Shown: positions 8,741 through 18,006 of the stretch, in pieces
Layout of the letters: each line of letters starts with the position of its first letter
Position numbering within the stretch: the first letter of the stretch is position 1
Assembly: GCF_000308535.1 (NCBI RefSeq)
Contig: NZ_BAFW01000240.1
Location: forward strand, 1-64,000
Direction of reading: 5' to 3'
From: Nocardia cerradoensis NBRC 101014
GTDB lineage: Bacteria; Actinomycetota; Actinomycetes; Mycobacteriales; Mycobacteriaceae
Length of the DNA stretch: 64,000 nucleotides
Program-made: the position numbers and the translations under genes
The notes under the pieces: model-generated
The model's database searches: none
The model's input: the letters and a program-made list of their open reading frames with translations, nothing else
What the model was told of the DNA's origin: nothing

Positions 8741-9757
8741 ATGACTTCTAACGCACCTGCTGATGCACTCGCCATCGAGGCGGACGGGCTGGTCAAGGTC
8801 TTCGGGGAGCAGCGGGCCGTCGACGGCGTGAGCCTGGCGGTGCCGCAGGGCGCCGTCTACGGCGTGCTCGGCCCGAACGGGGCCGGCAAGACCACCACCA
8901 TCCGCATGCTCGCCACCCTGCTGCGCCCCGACGGCGGCCGGGCCCGGATCTTCGGTCACGACGTCGTGGCCGAACCCACCGCGGTCCGCTCGCTGATCGG
9001 CGTCACCGGCCAGTACGCCTCGGTCGACGAAAAGCTCAGCGCCACCGAGAATCTGATCATCTTCTCCCGTCTGCTCGGGCTGAGCCGGTCGCAGGCCAAG
9101 CGCCGCGCGGCCGAACTGCTCGAGGAATTCGGGCTGACCGAGGCGGCGACCAAGGCCCTGGAGAACTTCTCCGGCGGTATGCGCCGGCGCCTGGATCTGG
9201 CGGCCAGCCTGATCGCGACGCCGCCGCTGCTGTTCCTCGACGAGCCGACCACCGGCCTGGATCCGCGCACTCGCGCGCAGATGTGGGAGACCATCCGCCG
9301 GCTCGTGCGCGAGGGCGCCACGGTGCTGCTCACCACGCAGTACCTGGACGAGGCCGATCAGCTCGCCGACCGCATCGCGGTGATCGACCACGGCAGGGTG
9401 ATCGCCGACGGCACCTCCGACGAGCTCAAGGGTTCGGTCGGGCAGTCGGCGCTGCAGATCACCGTCGCCGACCGCGCCACCATCGAACGGGCCCGCACCC
9501 TGATCGGGGAATTCCTCTCCCGCGCCGACGGCAAACTGGTCGAGGCGAGCATCTCCCCCGAGGCCGGCCGCGTCACCGCCCCGCTCAGCGATCCGAGCGT
9601 GACGGCGGATCTGCTGATCCGGCTGCGCGACAACGATATCCGCGTCGACGAGATCACCGTCAGCAAGCCGAGCCTGGACGAGGTGTTCTTCGCCCTCACC
9701 GGCCACGCCGCCGAATCCGAGGACGCCGGCACCGATTCCGAGGGCACCGCGGCATGA
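8741..9757 (+). CDS. ABC exporter ATPase, DrrA-like
   Basis: 338 residues. Walker A GPNGAGKTTT (about residue 46), signature FSGGMRRRLDLA and Walker B LLFLDEPTTGLD are intact. The C-terminal third, after the nucleotide-binding domain, matches the extension of daunorubicin-resistance-type ATPases that regulates the ATPase and docks the permease. It would energise the permease encoded 43 bases downstream. The ATG at 8741 is preferred over upstream in-frame starts because the conserved sequence begins soon after it and the phased repeats would otherwise be coding. The substrate is unknown; lipid or drug export is typical of the family. Confidence 0.88.
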   Translation: MTSNAPADALAIEADGLVKVFGEQRAVDGVSLAVPQGAVYGVLGPNGAGKTTTIRMLATLLRPDGGRARIFGHDVVAEPTAVRSLIGVTGQYASVDEKLSATENLIIFSRLLGLSRSQAKRRAAELLEEFGLTEAATKALENFSGGMRRRLDLAASLIATPPLLFLDEPTTGLDPRTRAQMWETIRRLVREGATVLLTTQYLDEADQLADRIAVIDHGRVIADGTSDELKGSVGQSALQITVADRATIERARTLIGEFLSRADGKLVEASISPEAGRVTAPLSDPSVTADLLIRLRDNDIRVDEITVSKPSLDEVFFALTGHAAESEDAGTDSEGTAA

Positions 9758-9800
9758 GGCCCGCCCCCGCTACCTTCCCCACTCCCCCGAAGGACAAATC

Positions 9801-10640
9801 GTGACCACCACTCTTCCCGCTCCCGCAACCGGCCGGCACGCCGCGCGCGCCGCGATTCCCGTTGCCAGCAACCGCATTTCACTGCGCCAGACCGTCGCGA
9901 ATTCGCTCACCATGGCGTATCGCGGCATCCTCAAGATCAAGCACAATCCGGAACAGCTGTTCGACGTCACCGTGCAGCCGATCCTGTTCACCGCCCTGTT
10001 CGCCTATATCTTCGGCGGCGCCATCGGCGGCAGCGTGCAGGCCTATCTACCGGTGCTGATTCCGGGCATCCTGGTCCAGACGGTCGTACTCACCTCGGTC
10101 GTCACCGGCACCCAGTTGCGCGAGGATATGGACAAGGGCGTCTTCGACCGCTTCAAATCCCTTCCCATCGCCCGGGTTTCGGCCCTGGCCGGCGCACTGA
10201 TCGCCGATATGGTGCGCTACGGCATCGCGACCGTGCTCACCATCGTGGTCGGCCTGATCCTGGGCTACCGGCCCGAGGGCGGCGTGGTCGGCGTGGTCGT
10301 CGCCGGTCTGGTCGTGGTGTTCTGCTCGTTCGCCGTCAGCTGGATCTGGGCGCTGGTCGGTGTCACCGGTAAAAGCGCCGCCTCGGTGCAGGGCATCTCC
10401 ATGATGATCATGTTCCCGCTGACCTTCATGTCCGGCGCGTTCGCTCTCGTCAGCACCATGCCCGGCTGGATGCAGGGCATCAACAAGGCCAATCCCGTGT
10501 ACTACATGGTGAATTCGTGCCGCGAGCTGATGAACGGCAACATCTACAGCAGCAACCTGGCGTGGTGCCTGATCGGCTCGGCGGTCGTCATCGCGATCTT
10601 CGCCCCGCTGGCCATCCGGGCCTACATGCGCCGGGCGTGA
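9801..10640 (+). CDS. ABC-2 type permease, DrrB-like
   Basis: 279 residues with six predicted membrane helices. The N-terminal 35 residues are polar; the segment following LKIKHNPEQLFDVTVQPILF is the conserved entry into the first helix, and the central GTQLREDMDKGVFDRFKSLP loop is the ABC-2 coupling-helix region. It partners with the preceding ATPase as a homodimeric channel. Start is GTG, with AAGGACA about five bases upstream. The operon ends at the strong terminator at 10657. Confidence 0.88.
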   Translation: MTTTLPAPATGRHAARAAIPVASNRISLRQTVANSLTMAYRGILKIKHNPEQLFDVTVQPILFTALFAYIFGGAIGGSVQAYLPVLIPGILVQTVVLTSVVTGTQLREDMDKGVFDRFKSLPIARVSALAGALIADMVRYGIATVLTIVVGLILGYRPEGGVVGVVVAGLVVVFCSFAVSWIWALVGVTGKSAASVQGISMMIMFPLTFMSGAFALVSTMPGWMQGINKANPVYYMVNSCRELMNGNIYSSNLAWCLIGSAVVIAIFAPLAIRAYMRRA

Positions 10641-10656
10641 CGTCTCCCTCCACCCT

Positions 10657-10696
10657 GTCCGCCGGTCGCGAAAGCGACCGGCGGACAACGCTTTTC
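10657..10696 (+). terminator. Rho-independent terminator of the ABC operon
   Basis: A perfect 13-bp stem (GTCCGCCGGTCGC, loop GAAA, complement), then AACGCTTTT. The GNRA-type tetraloop and T-run make this the best intrinsic terminator in the window. It separates the exporter operon from the convergent regulator. Confidence 0.85.
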
Positions 10697-10750
10697 ACGG
10701 ATGTGGCCGCAGCACCCGGCACGCAGCCCGGCGACCGCTCGACTGCCGCC

Positions 10751-13700
10751 TCAGGCGCCGAGCAGGATCTCGAGTTCCGGCAGCATCGCGAGGACGCGCT
10801 GCGCGGCCGAACGCCGGTTGACACTCGAGACCGCCTCCTGCCCGGCGGCGATCAGTTCCGCGCCGACGGTGGCCCGAGCCAGCGCCAGGTGACGATTCCA
10901 ACGCATCGAGGAATAGTCCTGGCGGCCCACCACTTTCATCGCCAGCGCCAGCAGCGTCGCGCCGGTTTCCGGATCGACTCCGGATCGCACGAGATGGGAG
11001 CCCAGCGCGCAGGCGGCACCACCGATCTGCGGGAGATCGACGAACTGGGTGAGCCGTTCCCGCGCGACCCGGGCCACCTGACCGGGCAACTCCGGCACCT
11101 CGTGCACGGCGTCATGGAGAACATGGGCGTCGAGCACGGCGGCGGCGACGATGACATCACCCGGTCCGGGCCCGGGACCGCCATTCGGCCAATCGAACAG
11201 CTGCAGACTGCGCCGGAACGTGCGTAGACCACGCTCGATATCGCCCTCCGCCAGTTCGAGTTCCGCCATTCCGGCGACGACCGCGCCCTTGCGATGGTTC
11301 GGCTGTGTCACCGGTTCGTCCAGTCCGACGCCGTCGTCGATGACCCCCAGCGCGTACTCGAGTTCCCGCCGCGCATCGACCAACTGTCCGGCGCCGACCA
11401 TGGAGACGGCGAGGAAGCTACGCACTTCCACACTTTCCTCGAAGCAGCGCAACTCCTGCATCAGCTCGGCCGCGCGCCGGTAGTAGCCGACCGCCTCCTC
11501 GTAGCGCGCCGCCTGCGAGGCCATCTGCCCGAGATGCTGGGAGCACATCGCGGTGGCCCAGACATCGCGGCCCTCGACCAATGCGAGAGCGGCCCGCGCA
11601 TCGCGGATCGACCCGGCGGTATAGCTCGCGTTCTCGCGCATATTGGCGCGCAGCAGCAGGGCGAGCGACCGGACGAGCTCGTCGTCGGAACGGGTACCCG
11701 CCGCCATCAAACGCACGCCGTGGGCGACATTTATGCGCGTGCAGAGCATTTCACCGAGATACCGGATCCCGGGCGTGAGCTCGGCCGTGGCGAGCACGCG
11801 GCGGGCGCGGGCCCGGATCACCGCGAGGGGCCGCAGTCCGGGCTCGCCGAAGGCCAGATGCATGGCCAGGAAGACATAGCTCTGCAGTTCCAGATCCGAC
11901 TCGATCCGGGTGCGCGGGCCCTCGGGCGGTGGCACCGGCACGACCCGGGGCGCCCAGCTCATCAACTCCATATGCGCGCCCCGCATGACCCACAGCATGG
12001 CGACGGGCGCGAAGACCGAGAACACGGTTCGGGAATCGGCGGTCTCGACGGCATGGCGCAGCACCGCCAGCAGGTTGTCGAGTTCGGCAGCGAGCGACAA
12101 CACCGTGCGGACCTGATCCGGTCCGGCATAGTGCTCTGCGGCTTCGCGCGCGAAGTCCCTTGCCCAGCCGCACATCCGATCCATCACCAGATCGGCTTCA
12201 CCGGCCGCGATCAGCTGTTCCTCACCGAATTCGCGCACCGTCTCGAGCATGCGGTAGCGGGTGGCGACCATCTCGTCGTCGGCCAGCACCGTCAGCAGCG
12301 ACTGGCTCACCAATCCGTCCACCGCGCTCACCGCGTCGATCGAATCCGGTCCGGCCACCACGGATTCCGCTGCGTTCAAGGAGAATCCGGCGGGGAACCG
12401 GCACAGCCGCCGCAGGGCCACCCGCTGTTCGGGCTCGAGCAGATTCCAGCTCCACTCGATCACCGCGTGCAGGGTGCGGTGGCGTTCGGGTGAGCTGCGG
12501 TCGCCCGAACGCAACAGCGCGAAGCGGTGTCCGAGCCGGCTTTCGATCTCCTCGACGCTCATGGTCCGCACGCGGGCCGCGGCGAGTTCGATGGCCAGCG
12601 GCAGCCCGTCGAGGGTGCGGCACAGCCGGGCCACGACCGCCGGATCCAGCCGGGCCGAGGGCCGCACCGCCCGCGCCCGGCTGACGAACAACTCCGTGGC
12701 GGGTGAGCCCTGCGCGTCGATCGCCAAGGGCGGCAACGGATATACCGTCTCCGCCGTGATGGCCAGCGGCGCCCGGCTGGTGGTCACCACCGTGAGATGT
12801 TCACAACTGCCGACCAGGTCGGCAACCACCTCGGCCGCCGCGTCGATGAGATGTTCGCAGTTGTCGAGGATCAGCAGGACGGGACGCAACGACAGCGCCT
12901 CACGCAACCGGCGCCGGCCGTCGATGGTCTGGTTGCGGCGCAACACATTCGCTTCGCGGGAGTATTCGTTGACGCCGAGCACCGCCCCGATGGCCGCCTC
13001 GATCTCCGCGCACGTCGCGGCGTGGCGCTCACCGGCGTCGCCGTCGGAAGCGGCTCGCAGCGAGGCCAATTCGACCAGCGCCACCGCTTGCCTGCCCGCG
13101 ATCCGCGCGCCCAGCTCATTGGCGACGCGGGTCTTGCCGGTACCGCCCGGACCCAGCACGGTCGTCACCCGGAATTCCTGGACGAGTTTCTCCAGCGCCA
13201 CCAGATCGCCGTCGCGGCCGAGCAGCGGATTGGGCGCCGCGCGCAGGCCCAGGGCCGTATTGGGCGGCGCGGCAGCGGTTTCCGGGTGGCCGTACGGCGG
13301 TTCCGAGGTGAGCGCGTGCTGGGCGGTGGACACCCGCTGGGTCGCGGAGGTGACCGGCACGGAGTGCGACTGCACCGGGCCCACCGCCGGATGGTCGCCA
13401 CGCAGAATCGCGGTGTTCAACGCGACCAGCGCCGGGCCGGGGTCCGCGCCCAATTCCTCACCCAGCCGCGTCCGCAGTCCGGCGAAGACCTCCAGGGCCT
13501 CGTTCGCCCGCCCGTCGCCGGCGAGCAGGCGCATCAGGGTGGCGTGCGCGGGCTCGTCGAGCGGCTCGGCCGCGGCCGCTCGCCGCGCCACCCGCAACGC
13601 CCCGCCGAGATCCCCCGTGGCCTCCCGTGCCGCCAGTTCCAGGGTGTCCAGGGCCGACCAGCGCGCGGCCGCGAATTCGTGCAGTTCGTCGGCGACGGGG

Positions 13701-14125
13701 CCGGCCGGCAGATCCGCACCGGGTTCGCCCCGCCACAGCGCACGCGCCCGCTGCACGAGGCCGAGGCATCCAGCGGTGTCGCCGCGCTCGAACCGCAGCT
13801 GCGCCTCCCGTTCCAGGCCGCGGGCCAGGCTCAGGTCGACCTGTTCCTCGGTCAGCAGCAGCCGGTACCCCGCCGGGCCGATTTCCAGCGCACCCTCCGG
13901 CAAGGCCGACCGCAACCTCGAGACCTGCGTATGCAGGGCGTTCATCGGCGCGCGCGGCGGTTGCTCGCCCCAGATGTCGTCGATCAGCGCCTGGGCACTG
14001 CGGCTGCGCCCGGGATGAACGGCGAGCGCCGCGACCAGCAACCGCGCCCGGGCACCGGGCACCGCGACGAGATCCGCGTCGCGGCGCAGCGCGACCTCCC
14101 CCAGAAGCGCCACGCGAACATCCAT
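10751..14125 (-). CDS. AfsR/SARP-family regulator with ATPase domain
   Basis: 1124 residues from the ATG at 14125, which has AAAGG upstream; in-frame starts at 14176 and 14236 lack ribosome sites. Domains in order: winged-helix DNA-binding (about 1-90, MDVRVALLGEVALRR to the HTQVSRLRSAL helix); bacterial transcriptional activation domain (about 95-245); a linker; a STAND/NB-ARC-type ATPase with P-loop VLGPGGTGKTR (about 330) and Walker B LLILDNCEHL (about 420); then a long helical, TPR-like C terminus. Such proteins activate secondary-metabolite or export genes. It is convergent with the ABC operon, whose promoter carries SARP-like repeats. Confidence 0.88.
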   Translation of the reverse strand: MDVRVALLGEVALRRDADLVAVPGARARLLVAALAVHPGRSRSAQALIDDIWGEQPPRAPMNALHTQVSRLRSALPEGALEIGPAGYRLLLTEEQVDLSLARGLEREAQLRFERGDTAGCLGLVQRARALWRGEPGADLPAGPVADELHEFAAARWSALDTLELAAREATGDLGGALRVARRAAAAEPLDEPAHATLMRLLAGDGRANEALEVFAGLRTRLGEELGADPGPALVALNTAILRGDHPAVGPVQSHSVPVTSATQRVSTAQHALTSEPPYGHPETAAAPPNTALGLRAAPNPLLGRDGDLVALEKLVQEFRVTTVLGPGGTGKTRVANELGARIAGRQAVALVELASLRAASDGDAGERHAATCAEIEAAIGAVLGVNEYSREANVLRRNQTIDGRRRLREALSLRPVLLILDNCEHLIDAAAEVVADLVGSCEHLTVVTTSRAPLAITAETVYPLPPLAIDAQGSPATELFVSRARAVRPSARLDPAVVARLCRTLDGLPLAIELAAARVRTMSVEEIESRLGHRFALLRSGDRSSPERHRTLHAVIEWSWNLLEPEQRVALRRLCRFPAGFSLNAAESVVAGPDSIDAVSAVDGLVSQSLLTVLADDEMVATRYRMLETVREFGEEQLIAAGEADLVMDRMCGWARDFAREAAEHYAGPDQVRTVLSLAAELDNLLAVLRHAVETADSRTVFSVFAPVAMLWVMRGAHMELMSWAPRVVPVPPPEGPRTRIESDLELQSYVFLAMHLAFGEPGLRPLAVIRARARRVLATAELTPGIRYLGEMLCTRINVAHGVRLMAAGTRSDDELVRSLALLLRANMRENASYTAGSIRDARAALALVEGRDVWATAMCSQHLGQMASQAARYEEAVGYYRRAAELMQELRCFEESVEVRSFLAVSMVGAGQLVDARRELEYALGVIDDGVGLDEPVTQPNHRKGAVVAGMAELELAEGDIERGLRTFRRSLQLFDWPNGGPGPGPGDVIVAAAVLDAHVLHDAVHEVPELPGQVARVARERLTQFVDLPQIGGAACALGSHLVRSGVDPETGATLLALAMKVVGRQDYSSMRWNRHLALARATVGAELIAAGQEAVSSVNRRSAAQRVLAMLPELEILLGA

Positions 14126-14402
14126 CTCGGGCAGCCTTTCGTCCCGGCCGCTGCTGTCCGGCCGGGTATGCGTCATCCCGGCATTCGCACGGGCGGCGCG
14201 CGATGCCGGCCCGGAGCCGCTGTGATCAGGAAACATGCCGTCGCAATCGTATGTGACCGGTCGAATGAATATCGGGCGCTGCGCCGGGGCCGACCGCTCC
14301 CCGGGCCACGCATCTCGTCGAGTTTACTCCGATATATCGTAATAATGTTGTCGACTGCAGTCGCGTGGTGACACTGCGCTGCCGCCTCCGGCCCACCACC
14401 AT

Positions 14403-14408
14403 TAGGCT
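14403..14408 (+). promoter_or_regulatory. Leaderless promoter -10 of menA (TAGGCT)
   Basis: TAGGCT ends seven bases before the menA ATG at 14416, with no ribosome-binding site between. It is identical to the hexamer in front of the VOC gene at 4848. Confidence 0.55.
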
Positions 14409-14415
14409 GCCGGAT

Positions 14416-15285
14416 ATGGCTAGTGCAGCACAATGGCTCGAAGGCGCCCGCCCGCGGACGCTGCCCAATGCGATCGCCCCGGTCCTCGTCGGCACCGGCG
14501 CGGCCGCGTCGCTGGATGCCGCGGCGTGGTGGAAGGCCCTGCTGAGCCTGCTGGTTTCGCTGGCTCTCATCATCGGCGTCAACTACGCCAACGACTACTC
14601 CGACGGCATTCGCGGCACCGACGACGAGCGGGTCGGCCCGCTGCGACTGGTCGGTTCGGGTCTGGCGAGTCCGGCCGCGGTACGCGGCGCGGCCATCGCC
14701 TGCCTGAGCGTGGGCGCGGTCTTCGGATTGATCCTGGTGATCACCACCGCGTGGTGGCTGCTGCTGATCGGCGCGGCCTGCCTGGCCGGCGCCTGGTTCT
14801 ACACCGGCGGCAGCAAACCTTACGGCTACAGCGGTTTCGGTGAGATCGCCGTCTTCGTCTTCTTCGGCCTGGTCGCGGTGCTGGGCACCGAATTCGTGCA
14901 GGCCGAACGACTCGACTGGGCCGGACTGGTCGGCGCGATCGCGGTGGGCGCGTTCTCCAGCGCCGTGCTGGTCACCAACAATCTGCGCGACATCCCCACC
15001 GATTCGGTGACCGGAAAGACCACTCTCGCCGTCAAACTGGGCGACACCCGCACCCGCACACTGCATCTGGTGCTGATGGTGGTGCCGTTCGCGGCCTCGC
15101 TGCTGCTGGTGATGCGCACACCGTGGGCCCTGGTGGGTTTGCTGGCGATCCCGCTCGCCGTGCGATCCAACGCCCCCGTGCGCGGTGGGCAGCAGGGACC
15201 GGGATTGATTCCCTCGCTGCGCGATACCGGTCTGGCGATGCTGGGCTGGTCCCTGCTCACCGCGCTGGCGCTCGGCCTCGGCTGA
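14416..15285 (+). CDS. menA: MenA, DHNA polyprenyltransferase
   Basis: Integral membrane prenyltransferase that joins a polyprenyl chain to 1,4-dihydroxy-2-naphthoate with loss of CO2, giving demethylmenaquinone. 289 residues with about eight or nine membrane helices. The two aspartate motifs for Mg-diphosphate are NYANDYSDG (about residue 57) and NNLRDIPTD (about residue 193). The start [19 protein letters not shown] is family-typical; a frame extension to 14365 adds no conserved residues. Confidence 0.95.
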   Translation: MASAAQWLEGARPRTLPNAIAPVLVGTGAAASLDAAAWWKALLSLLVSLALIIGVNYANDYSDGIRGTDDERVGPLRLVGSGLASPAAVRGAAIACLSVGAVFGLILVITTAWWLLLIGAACLAGAWFYTGGSKPYGYSGFGEIAVFVFFGLVAVLGTEFVQAERLDWAGLVGAIAVGAFSSAVLVTNNLRDIPTDSVTGKTTLAVKLGDTRTRTLHLVLMVVPFAASLLLVMRTPWALVGLLAIPLAVRSNAPVRGGQQGPGLIPSLRDTGLAMLGWSLLTALALGLG

Positions 15286-15306
15286 CGAACGGGCGACGCG
15301 ACAGCG

Positions 15307-15696
15307 TCAGTCCCGCCCGCCCTCCGGGACCAGGACGCCGAGCACCCAGTTGACGAGGGTCACGATGACGGCACCGAAGATCGCCGCCCAGAACCCGTCG
15401 ACCCGCAGGCCGTAATCGGTGGTCTCGGTGATCTTCGCCGTCAGCCACAGCATGAGGGCATTGATCACCAGCAGGAACAGCCCCAGCGTGACGATGACCA
15501 ACGGGAGCGACAGCAATTTCACGATCGGCTTGATCAGCGCGTTGACCAGTCCGAAGACGATCGCGACGCAGACCACGACGAGTATCTTGCCGCCGGTGCC
15601 CGCATCGGGCGGATCCTTCAATTCGATACCGCCGACCCAGGCCGCCGCGAGCCAGATCGCGAGGGCGTTGATCGCCAAACGGAGCAGAAGTGCCAT
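15307..15696 (-). CDS. Phage-holin-family small membrane protein
   Basis: 129 residues with four hydrophobic helices and a short loop GGIELKDPPDAGTG between the first two. This is the pattern of the widespread chromosomal 'phage holin family' (COG1950-type) proteins, which are not tied to prophages. It ends 22 bases from the menA stop on the opposite strand. Role unknown. Confidence 0.75.
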   Translation of the reverse strand: MALLLRLAINALAIWLAAAWVGGIELKDPPDAGTGGKILVVVCVAIVFGLVNALIKPIVKLLSLPLVIVTLGLFLLVINALMLWLTAKITETTDYGLRVDGFWAAIFGAVIVTLVNWVLGVLVPEGGRD

Positions 15697-15765
15697 GCGG
15701 CAATGCTAACGGCGGCCGGGACGAGTTACCGGTCACGCGCTGCGCCCCTTCCCCGCCCCGTGGCG

Positions 15766-16356
15766 TCAAGCCGCGCGGTCGAGCATCTCCTGAACCGCGC
15801 CGCGCACTCGTTCCATCCCTTCGCTCCCGCCCAGCAGTTCTCGTGTGGTGGGGTTGGGGGCGCGCAGGATGCCGAGCAGCACGTGCCCCGCCTCGATGCG
15901 GTCGTCGCCGCGGGAGATCGCTTCACGCAGGGACAGTTCCAGCGTTTTCTTGGCCTCGCGGGTGAAGGGGATGTGACCGAAGGTCATTCCGCCGCCGAAC
16001 CGGAACCGCCCGCGGCCCTTGTCCGGAACCGGCACCGCCTCGTCGAAGGCCCCCTCGCCGAAGCTGGCCTGCACACTGTCTCGCACCGCGTCCAGATCGA
16101 TACCGATCGATTTCAGCGCGGCCGCGTCCTCCTCGCCCAGCGGTTCTTCCGCCTGCGGCCGGCCCGGTAGCGAACTCCGGATCGCTTCGGCGGTGATGCC
16201 GTTGTCCTCCAGCACTTTTCGCAGCTGTACGTCGGCGCAGGTGGCGAGGCCCAGCAGCAGATGCTCGACATCGATACTGGGCGCACGCAATTCACGCGCT
16301 TCCTCCTGCGCGTCCACGACGGCGGAGCGCGCCGCCTTGGCAAATCTCTCGAACAT
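15766..16356 (-). CDS. Clp N-terminal-domain protein without ATPase
   Basis: 196 residues with two copies of the ClpA/ClpC N-terminal repeat: MFERFAKAARSAVVDAQEEAREL...DVEHLLLGLA at residues 1-75 and FTREAKKTLELSLREAISRGDDRIEAGHVLLGIL at about 130-165. There are no AAA+ modules. Such proteins may act as substrate adaptors or decoys for Clp proteases; that is inference from the family. Its ATG shares one base with the stop of the upstream HTH gene (TGATG), so the two are coupled. Confidence 0.85.
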   Translation of the reverse strand: MFERFAKAARSAVVDAQEEARELRAPSIDVEHLLLGLATCADVQLRKVLEDNGITAEAIRSSLPGRPQAEEPLGEEDAAALKSIGIDLDAVRDSVQASFGEGAFDEAVPVPDKGRGRFRFGGGMTFGHIPFTREAKKTLELSLREAISRGDDRIEAGHVLLGILRAPNPTTRELLGGSEGMERVRGAVQEMLDRAA

Positions 16357-16577
16357 CAGTGGATTCCGCCTTTCCGGTTGTACTTCTGATGGACCGCCTG
16401 CCGACTGACCTCGAGCGCCTCGGCGATGGCTTGCCAGGACCAGCCCTGCTTACGGGCATTGGCCACCTGGATCGCCTCGAGCCGCTCGAGCAATCGCCGC
16501 AGCGCGAGCACCGCCCGCAGCCCGACCTGGGGGTCGGGACTGCCGGCGGCGGCCGCCAGCGTTGTCGCTTCACTCAT
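16356..16577 (-). CDS. Small HTH regulator paired with the ClpN protein
   Basis: 73 residues from ATG 16577. The last 35 residues form a helix-turn-helix, WSWQAIAEALEVSRQAVHQKY, preceded by a leucine-rich helix likely used for dimerisation. It sits first in a two-gene operon with the ClpN protein and directly behind two copies of a palindrome overlapping its own promoter, so negative autoregulation is likely. The transcript appears leaderless. HTH/ClpN pairs are common in actinobacteria; the signal sensed is unknown. Confidence 0.82.
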   Translation of the reverse strand: MSEATTLAAAAGSPDPQVGLRAVLALRRLLERLEAIQVANARKQGWSWQAIAEALEVSRQAVHQKYNRKGGIH

Positions 16578-16581
16578 GTAC

Positions 16582-16624
16582 GTCAATTTACGTTGACATC
16601 GCGGGCGCGTCAATCAAAATTGAC
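16582..16624 (-). promoter_or_regulatory. Promoter with twin GTCAA-N6-TTGAC operators
   Basis: GTCAA-N6-TTGAC occurs at 16582-16597 and again at 16609-16624, 27 bp apart. On the minus strand, TTGACG (16608-16613), a 17-bp spacer and TAAATT (16585-16590) form a good sigma-A promoter, and seven bases then separate the -10 from the ATG at 16577. One palindrome overlaps each hexamer, an arrangement expected for an autorepressor. Confidence 0.7.
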
Positions 16625-16672
16625 ACCAAGGGTGTTCACCTGCGGCGAACGGTGATGCGGAGATCCCGCGAC

Positions 16673-17758
16673 TCAGGCGGTCCAGATACCCGTGGCGGTG
16701 AATTCGTCGAGAATCGCGTGCGAGCCGGCCAGGTCCAGCCCCTGCCCCGCGACCCACTCGTCGTTGAAATACGTTCCGGCATAACGGTCCCCGCCGTCGC
16801 ACAGCAGCGTCACCACACTGCCCTCGCGGCCCGCGGCGATCATCTCGGCGATCAGGGCGAACGCGCCCCACAGATTGGTTCCGGTGGATCCGCCCACCCG
16901 CCGGCCGAGCACCGCACTGGCATGGCGGCACGCGGCGATGGAGGCGGCATCGGGCACCTCGATCATCCGGTCGACCACATCGCCGATGAACGACGGCTCC
17001 ACCCGCGGCCGGCCGATGCCCTCGATCCGCGACGGCATACCGGTCTGATATCCCGGGTCCCCGACCTCGTACCCGCCGTAGAACGCCGAATTCTCCGGAT
17101 CGACCACGGCCAGCCGGGTGACGTGGCGGCGATAGCGGATGTACCGGCCGATGGTGGCGCTCGTTCCGCCGGTGCCGGCGCCGACGACCACCCAGTCCGG
17201 AACCGGATGGGTCTCCAAAACCATTTGCTGATAGATGGATTCGGCGATGTTGTTGTTACCGCGCCAGTCGGTGGCCCGCTCGGCGTAGGTGAACTGGTCC
17301 ATGTAGTGGCCGTCGCATTCGGCGGCCAGCCGCACGGCCTCGGTGTAGATATCGGGCGCACGGTCGACGAAGTGGCATCGGCCGCCCTGCGCCTCGATCA
17401 GCGCGATCTTCTCGGGCGAGGTCTTCGCCGGCACCACCGAGACGAAGTCCAGGCCGAGCAGTTTCGCGAAATAGGCCTCGCTGATCGCGGTCGACCCCGA
17501 GGACGCCTCGACAATGGTCGTCCCCTCACACACCCAGCCGTTGCAGATCGCGTAGAGGAACAGCGAACGCGCCAGCCGATGTTTCAAGCTGCCGGTCGGA
17601 TGCGTGGACTCGTCCTTGAGATACAGCCGCACACCCCATTCGCGCGGCAGCGGATACCGCAGCAGGTGGGTATCGGCGCTGCGCTGCGCATCGGCCTCGA
17701 TCAGTCGCACCGCATTGTCGACCCACTCGCGCGAAGCACTGCGATCGCAGTACTTCAC
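16673..17758 (-). CDS. PLP-dependent cysteine synthase-family enzyme, Cds1-like
   Basis: 361 residues of fold-type II PLP enzyme. The PLP lysine lies in [11 protein letters not shown] (about residue 59), the substrate loop in [13 protein letters not shown], and the phosphate clamp in [16 protein letters not shown]. The sequence is closer to the mycobacterial Cds1 L-cysteine desulfhydrase group than to CysK or CysM, so it may release H2S, pyruvate and ammonia from cysteine. That substrate is inferred. The start GTG overlaps the stop of the upstream micro-ORF (GTGA). It is the last gene of the DUF4229/micro-ORF operon. Confidence 0.75.
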   Translation of the reverse strand: MKYCDRSASREWVDNAVRLIEADAQRSADTHLLRYPLPREWGVRLYLKDESTHPTGSLKHRLARSLFLYAICNGWVCEGTTIVEASSGSTAISEAYFAKLLGLDFVSVVPAKTSPEKIALIEAQGGRCHFVDRAPDIYTEAVRLAAECDGHYMDQFTYAERATDWRGNNNIAESIYQQMVLETHPVPDWVVVGAGTGGTSATIGRYIRYRRHVTRLAVVDPENSAFYGGYEVGDPGYQTGMPSRIEGIGRPRVEPSFIGDVVDRMIEVPDAASIAACRHASAVLGRRVGGSTGTNLWGAFALIAEMIAAGREGSVVTLLCDGGDRYAGTYFNDEWVAGQGLDLAGSHAILDEFTATGIWTA

Positions 17759-17793
17759 CGCAGCCGCCCGCTCACCGCGCGGTTGTCGCTCAC
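17755..17793 (-). CDS. Micro-ORF 4 (12 residues), coupled to the Cds1-like gene
   Basis: Reads [12 protein letters not shown]. It starts like the repeated micro-ORFs but diverges after six residues. Its GTG overlaps the TGA of micro-ORF 3, and its TGA overlaps the GTG of the Cds1-like gene. It may pass ribosomes down the chain rather than make a functional peptide. Confidence 0.5.
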   Translation of the reverse strand: MSDNRAVSGRLR

Positions 17794-17864
17794 TGCGCCT
17801 CCTGCGCCATGCGGGACACCCGCACCCGGTCGGCGCAGCGAGCCGCTGCGCGATTGTCGCTCAC
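17790..17864 (-). CDS. Micro-ORF 3 (24 residues, repeat-encoded)
   Basis: Begins [10 protein letters not shown] and ends MAQEAQ. AGGAGG of the preceding unit is five bases before the GTG. GTGA overlaps at both ends couple it to micro-ORFs 2 and 4. Identical in sequence to micro-ORFs 1 and 2. Confidence 0.5.
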   Translation of the reverse strand: MSDNRAAARCADRVRVSRMAQEAQ

Positions 17865-17935
17865 TGCGCCTCCTGCGCCATGCGGGACACCCGCACCCGG
17901 TCGGCGCAGCGAGCCGCTGCGCGATTGTCGCTCAC
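17861..17935 (-). CDS. Micro-ORF 2 (24 residues, repeat-encoded)
   Basis: Same 24-residue product as micro-ORF 3, with the same upstream AGGAGG and GTGA overlaps. Exact identity between units implies either recent amplification or gene conversion. Confidence 0.5.
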   Translation of the reverse strand: MSDNRAAARCADRVRVSRMAQEAQ

Positions 17936-18006
17936 TGCGCCTCCTGCGCCATGCGGGACACCCGCACCCGGTCGGCGCAGCGAGCCGCTGCGCGATTGTC
18001 GCTCAC
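17932..18006 (-). CDS. Micro-ORF 1 (24 residues, repeat-encoded)
   Basis: Its GTG at 18006 overlaps the TGA of the DUF4229 gene. That gene ends EEAQ and the micro-ORF ends QEAQ, so the repeat boundary reproduces the gene's own 3' end and ribosome site. This suggests the unit arose by duplication across the junction. Confidence 0.5.
   Translation of the reverse strand: MSDNRAAARCADRVRVSRMAQEAQ

Noticed and set aside
15307-15696. Prophage holin
   Set aside because: The family name is misleading; no other phage gene is nearby and such proteins are ordinary chromosomal membrane proteins.
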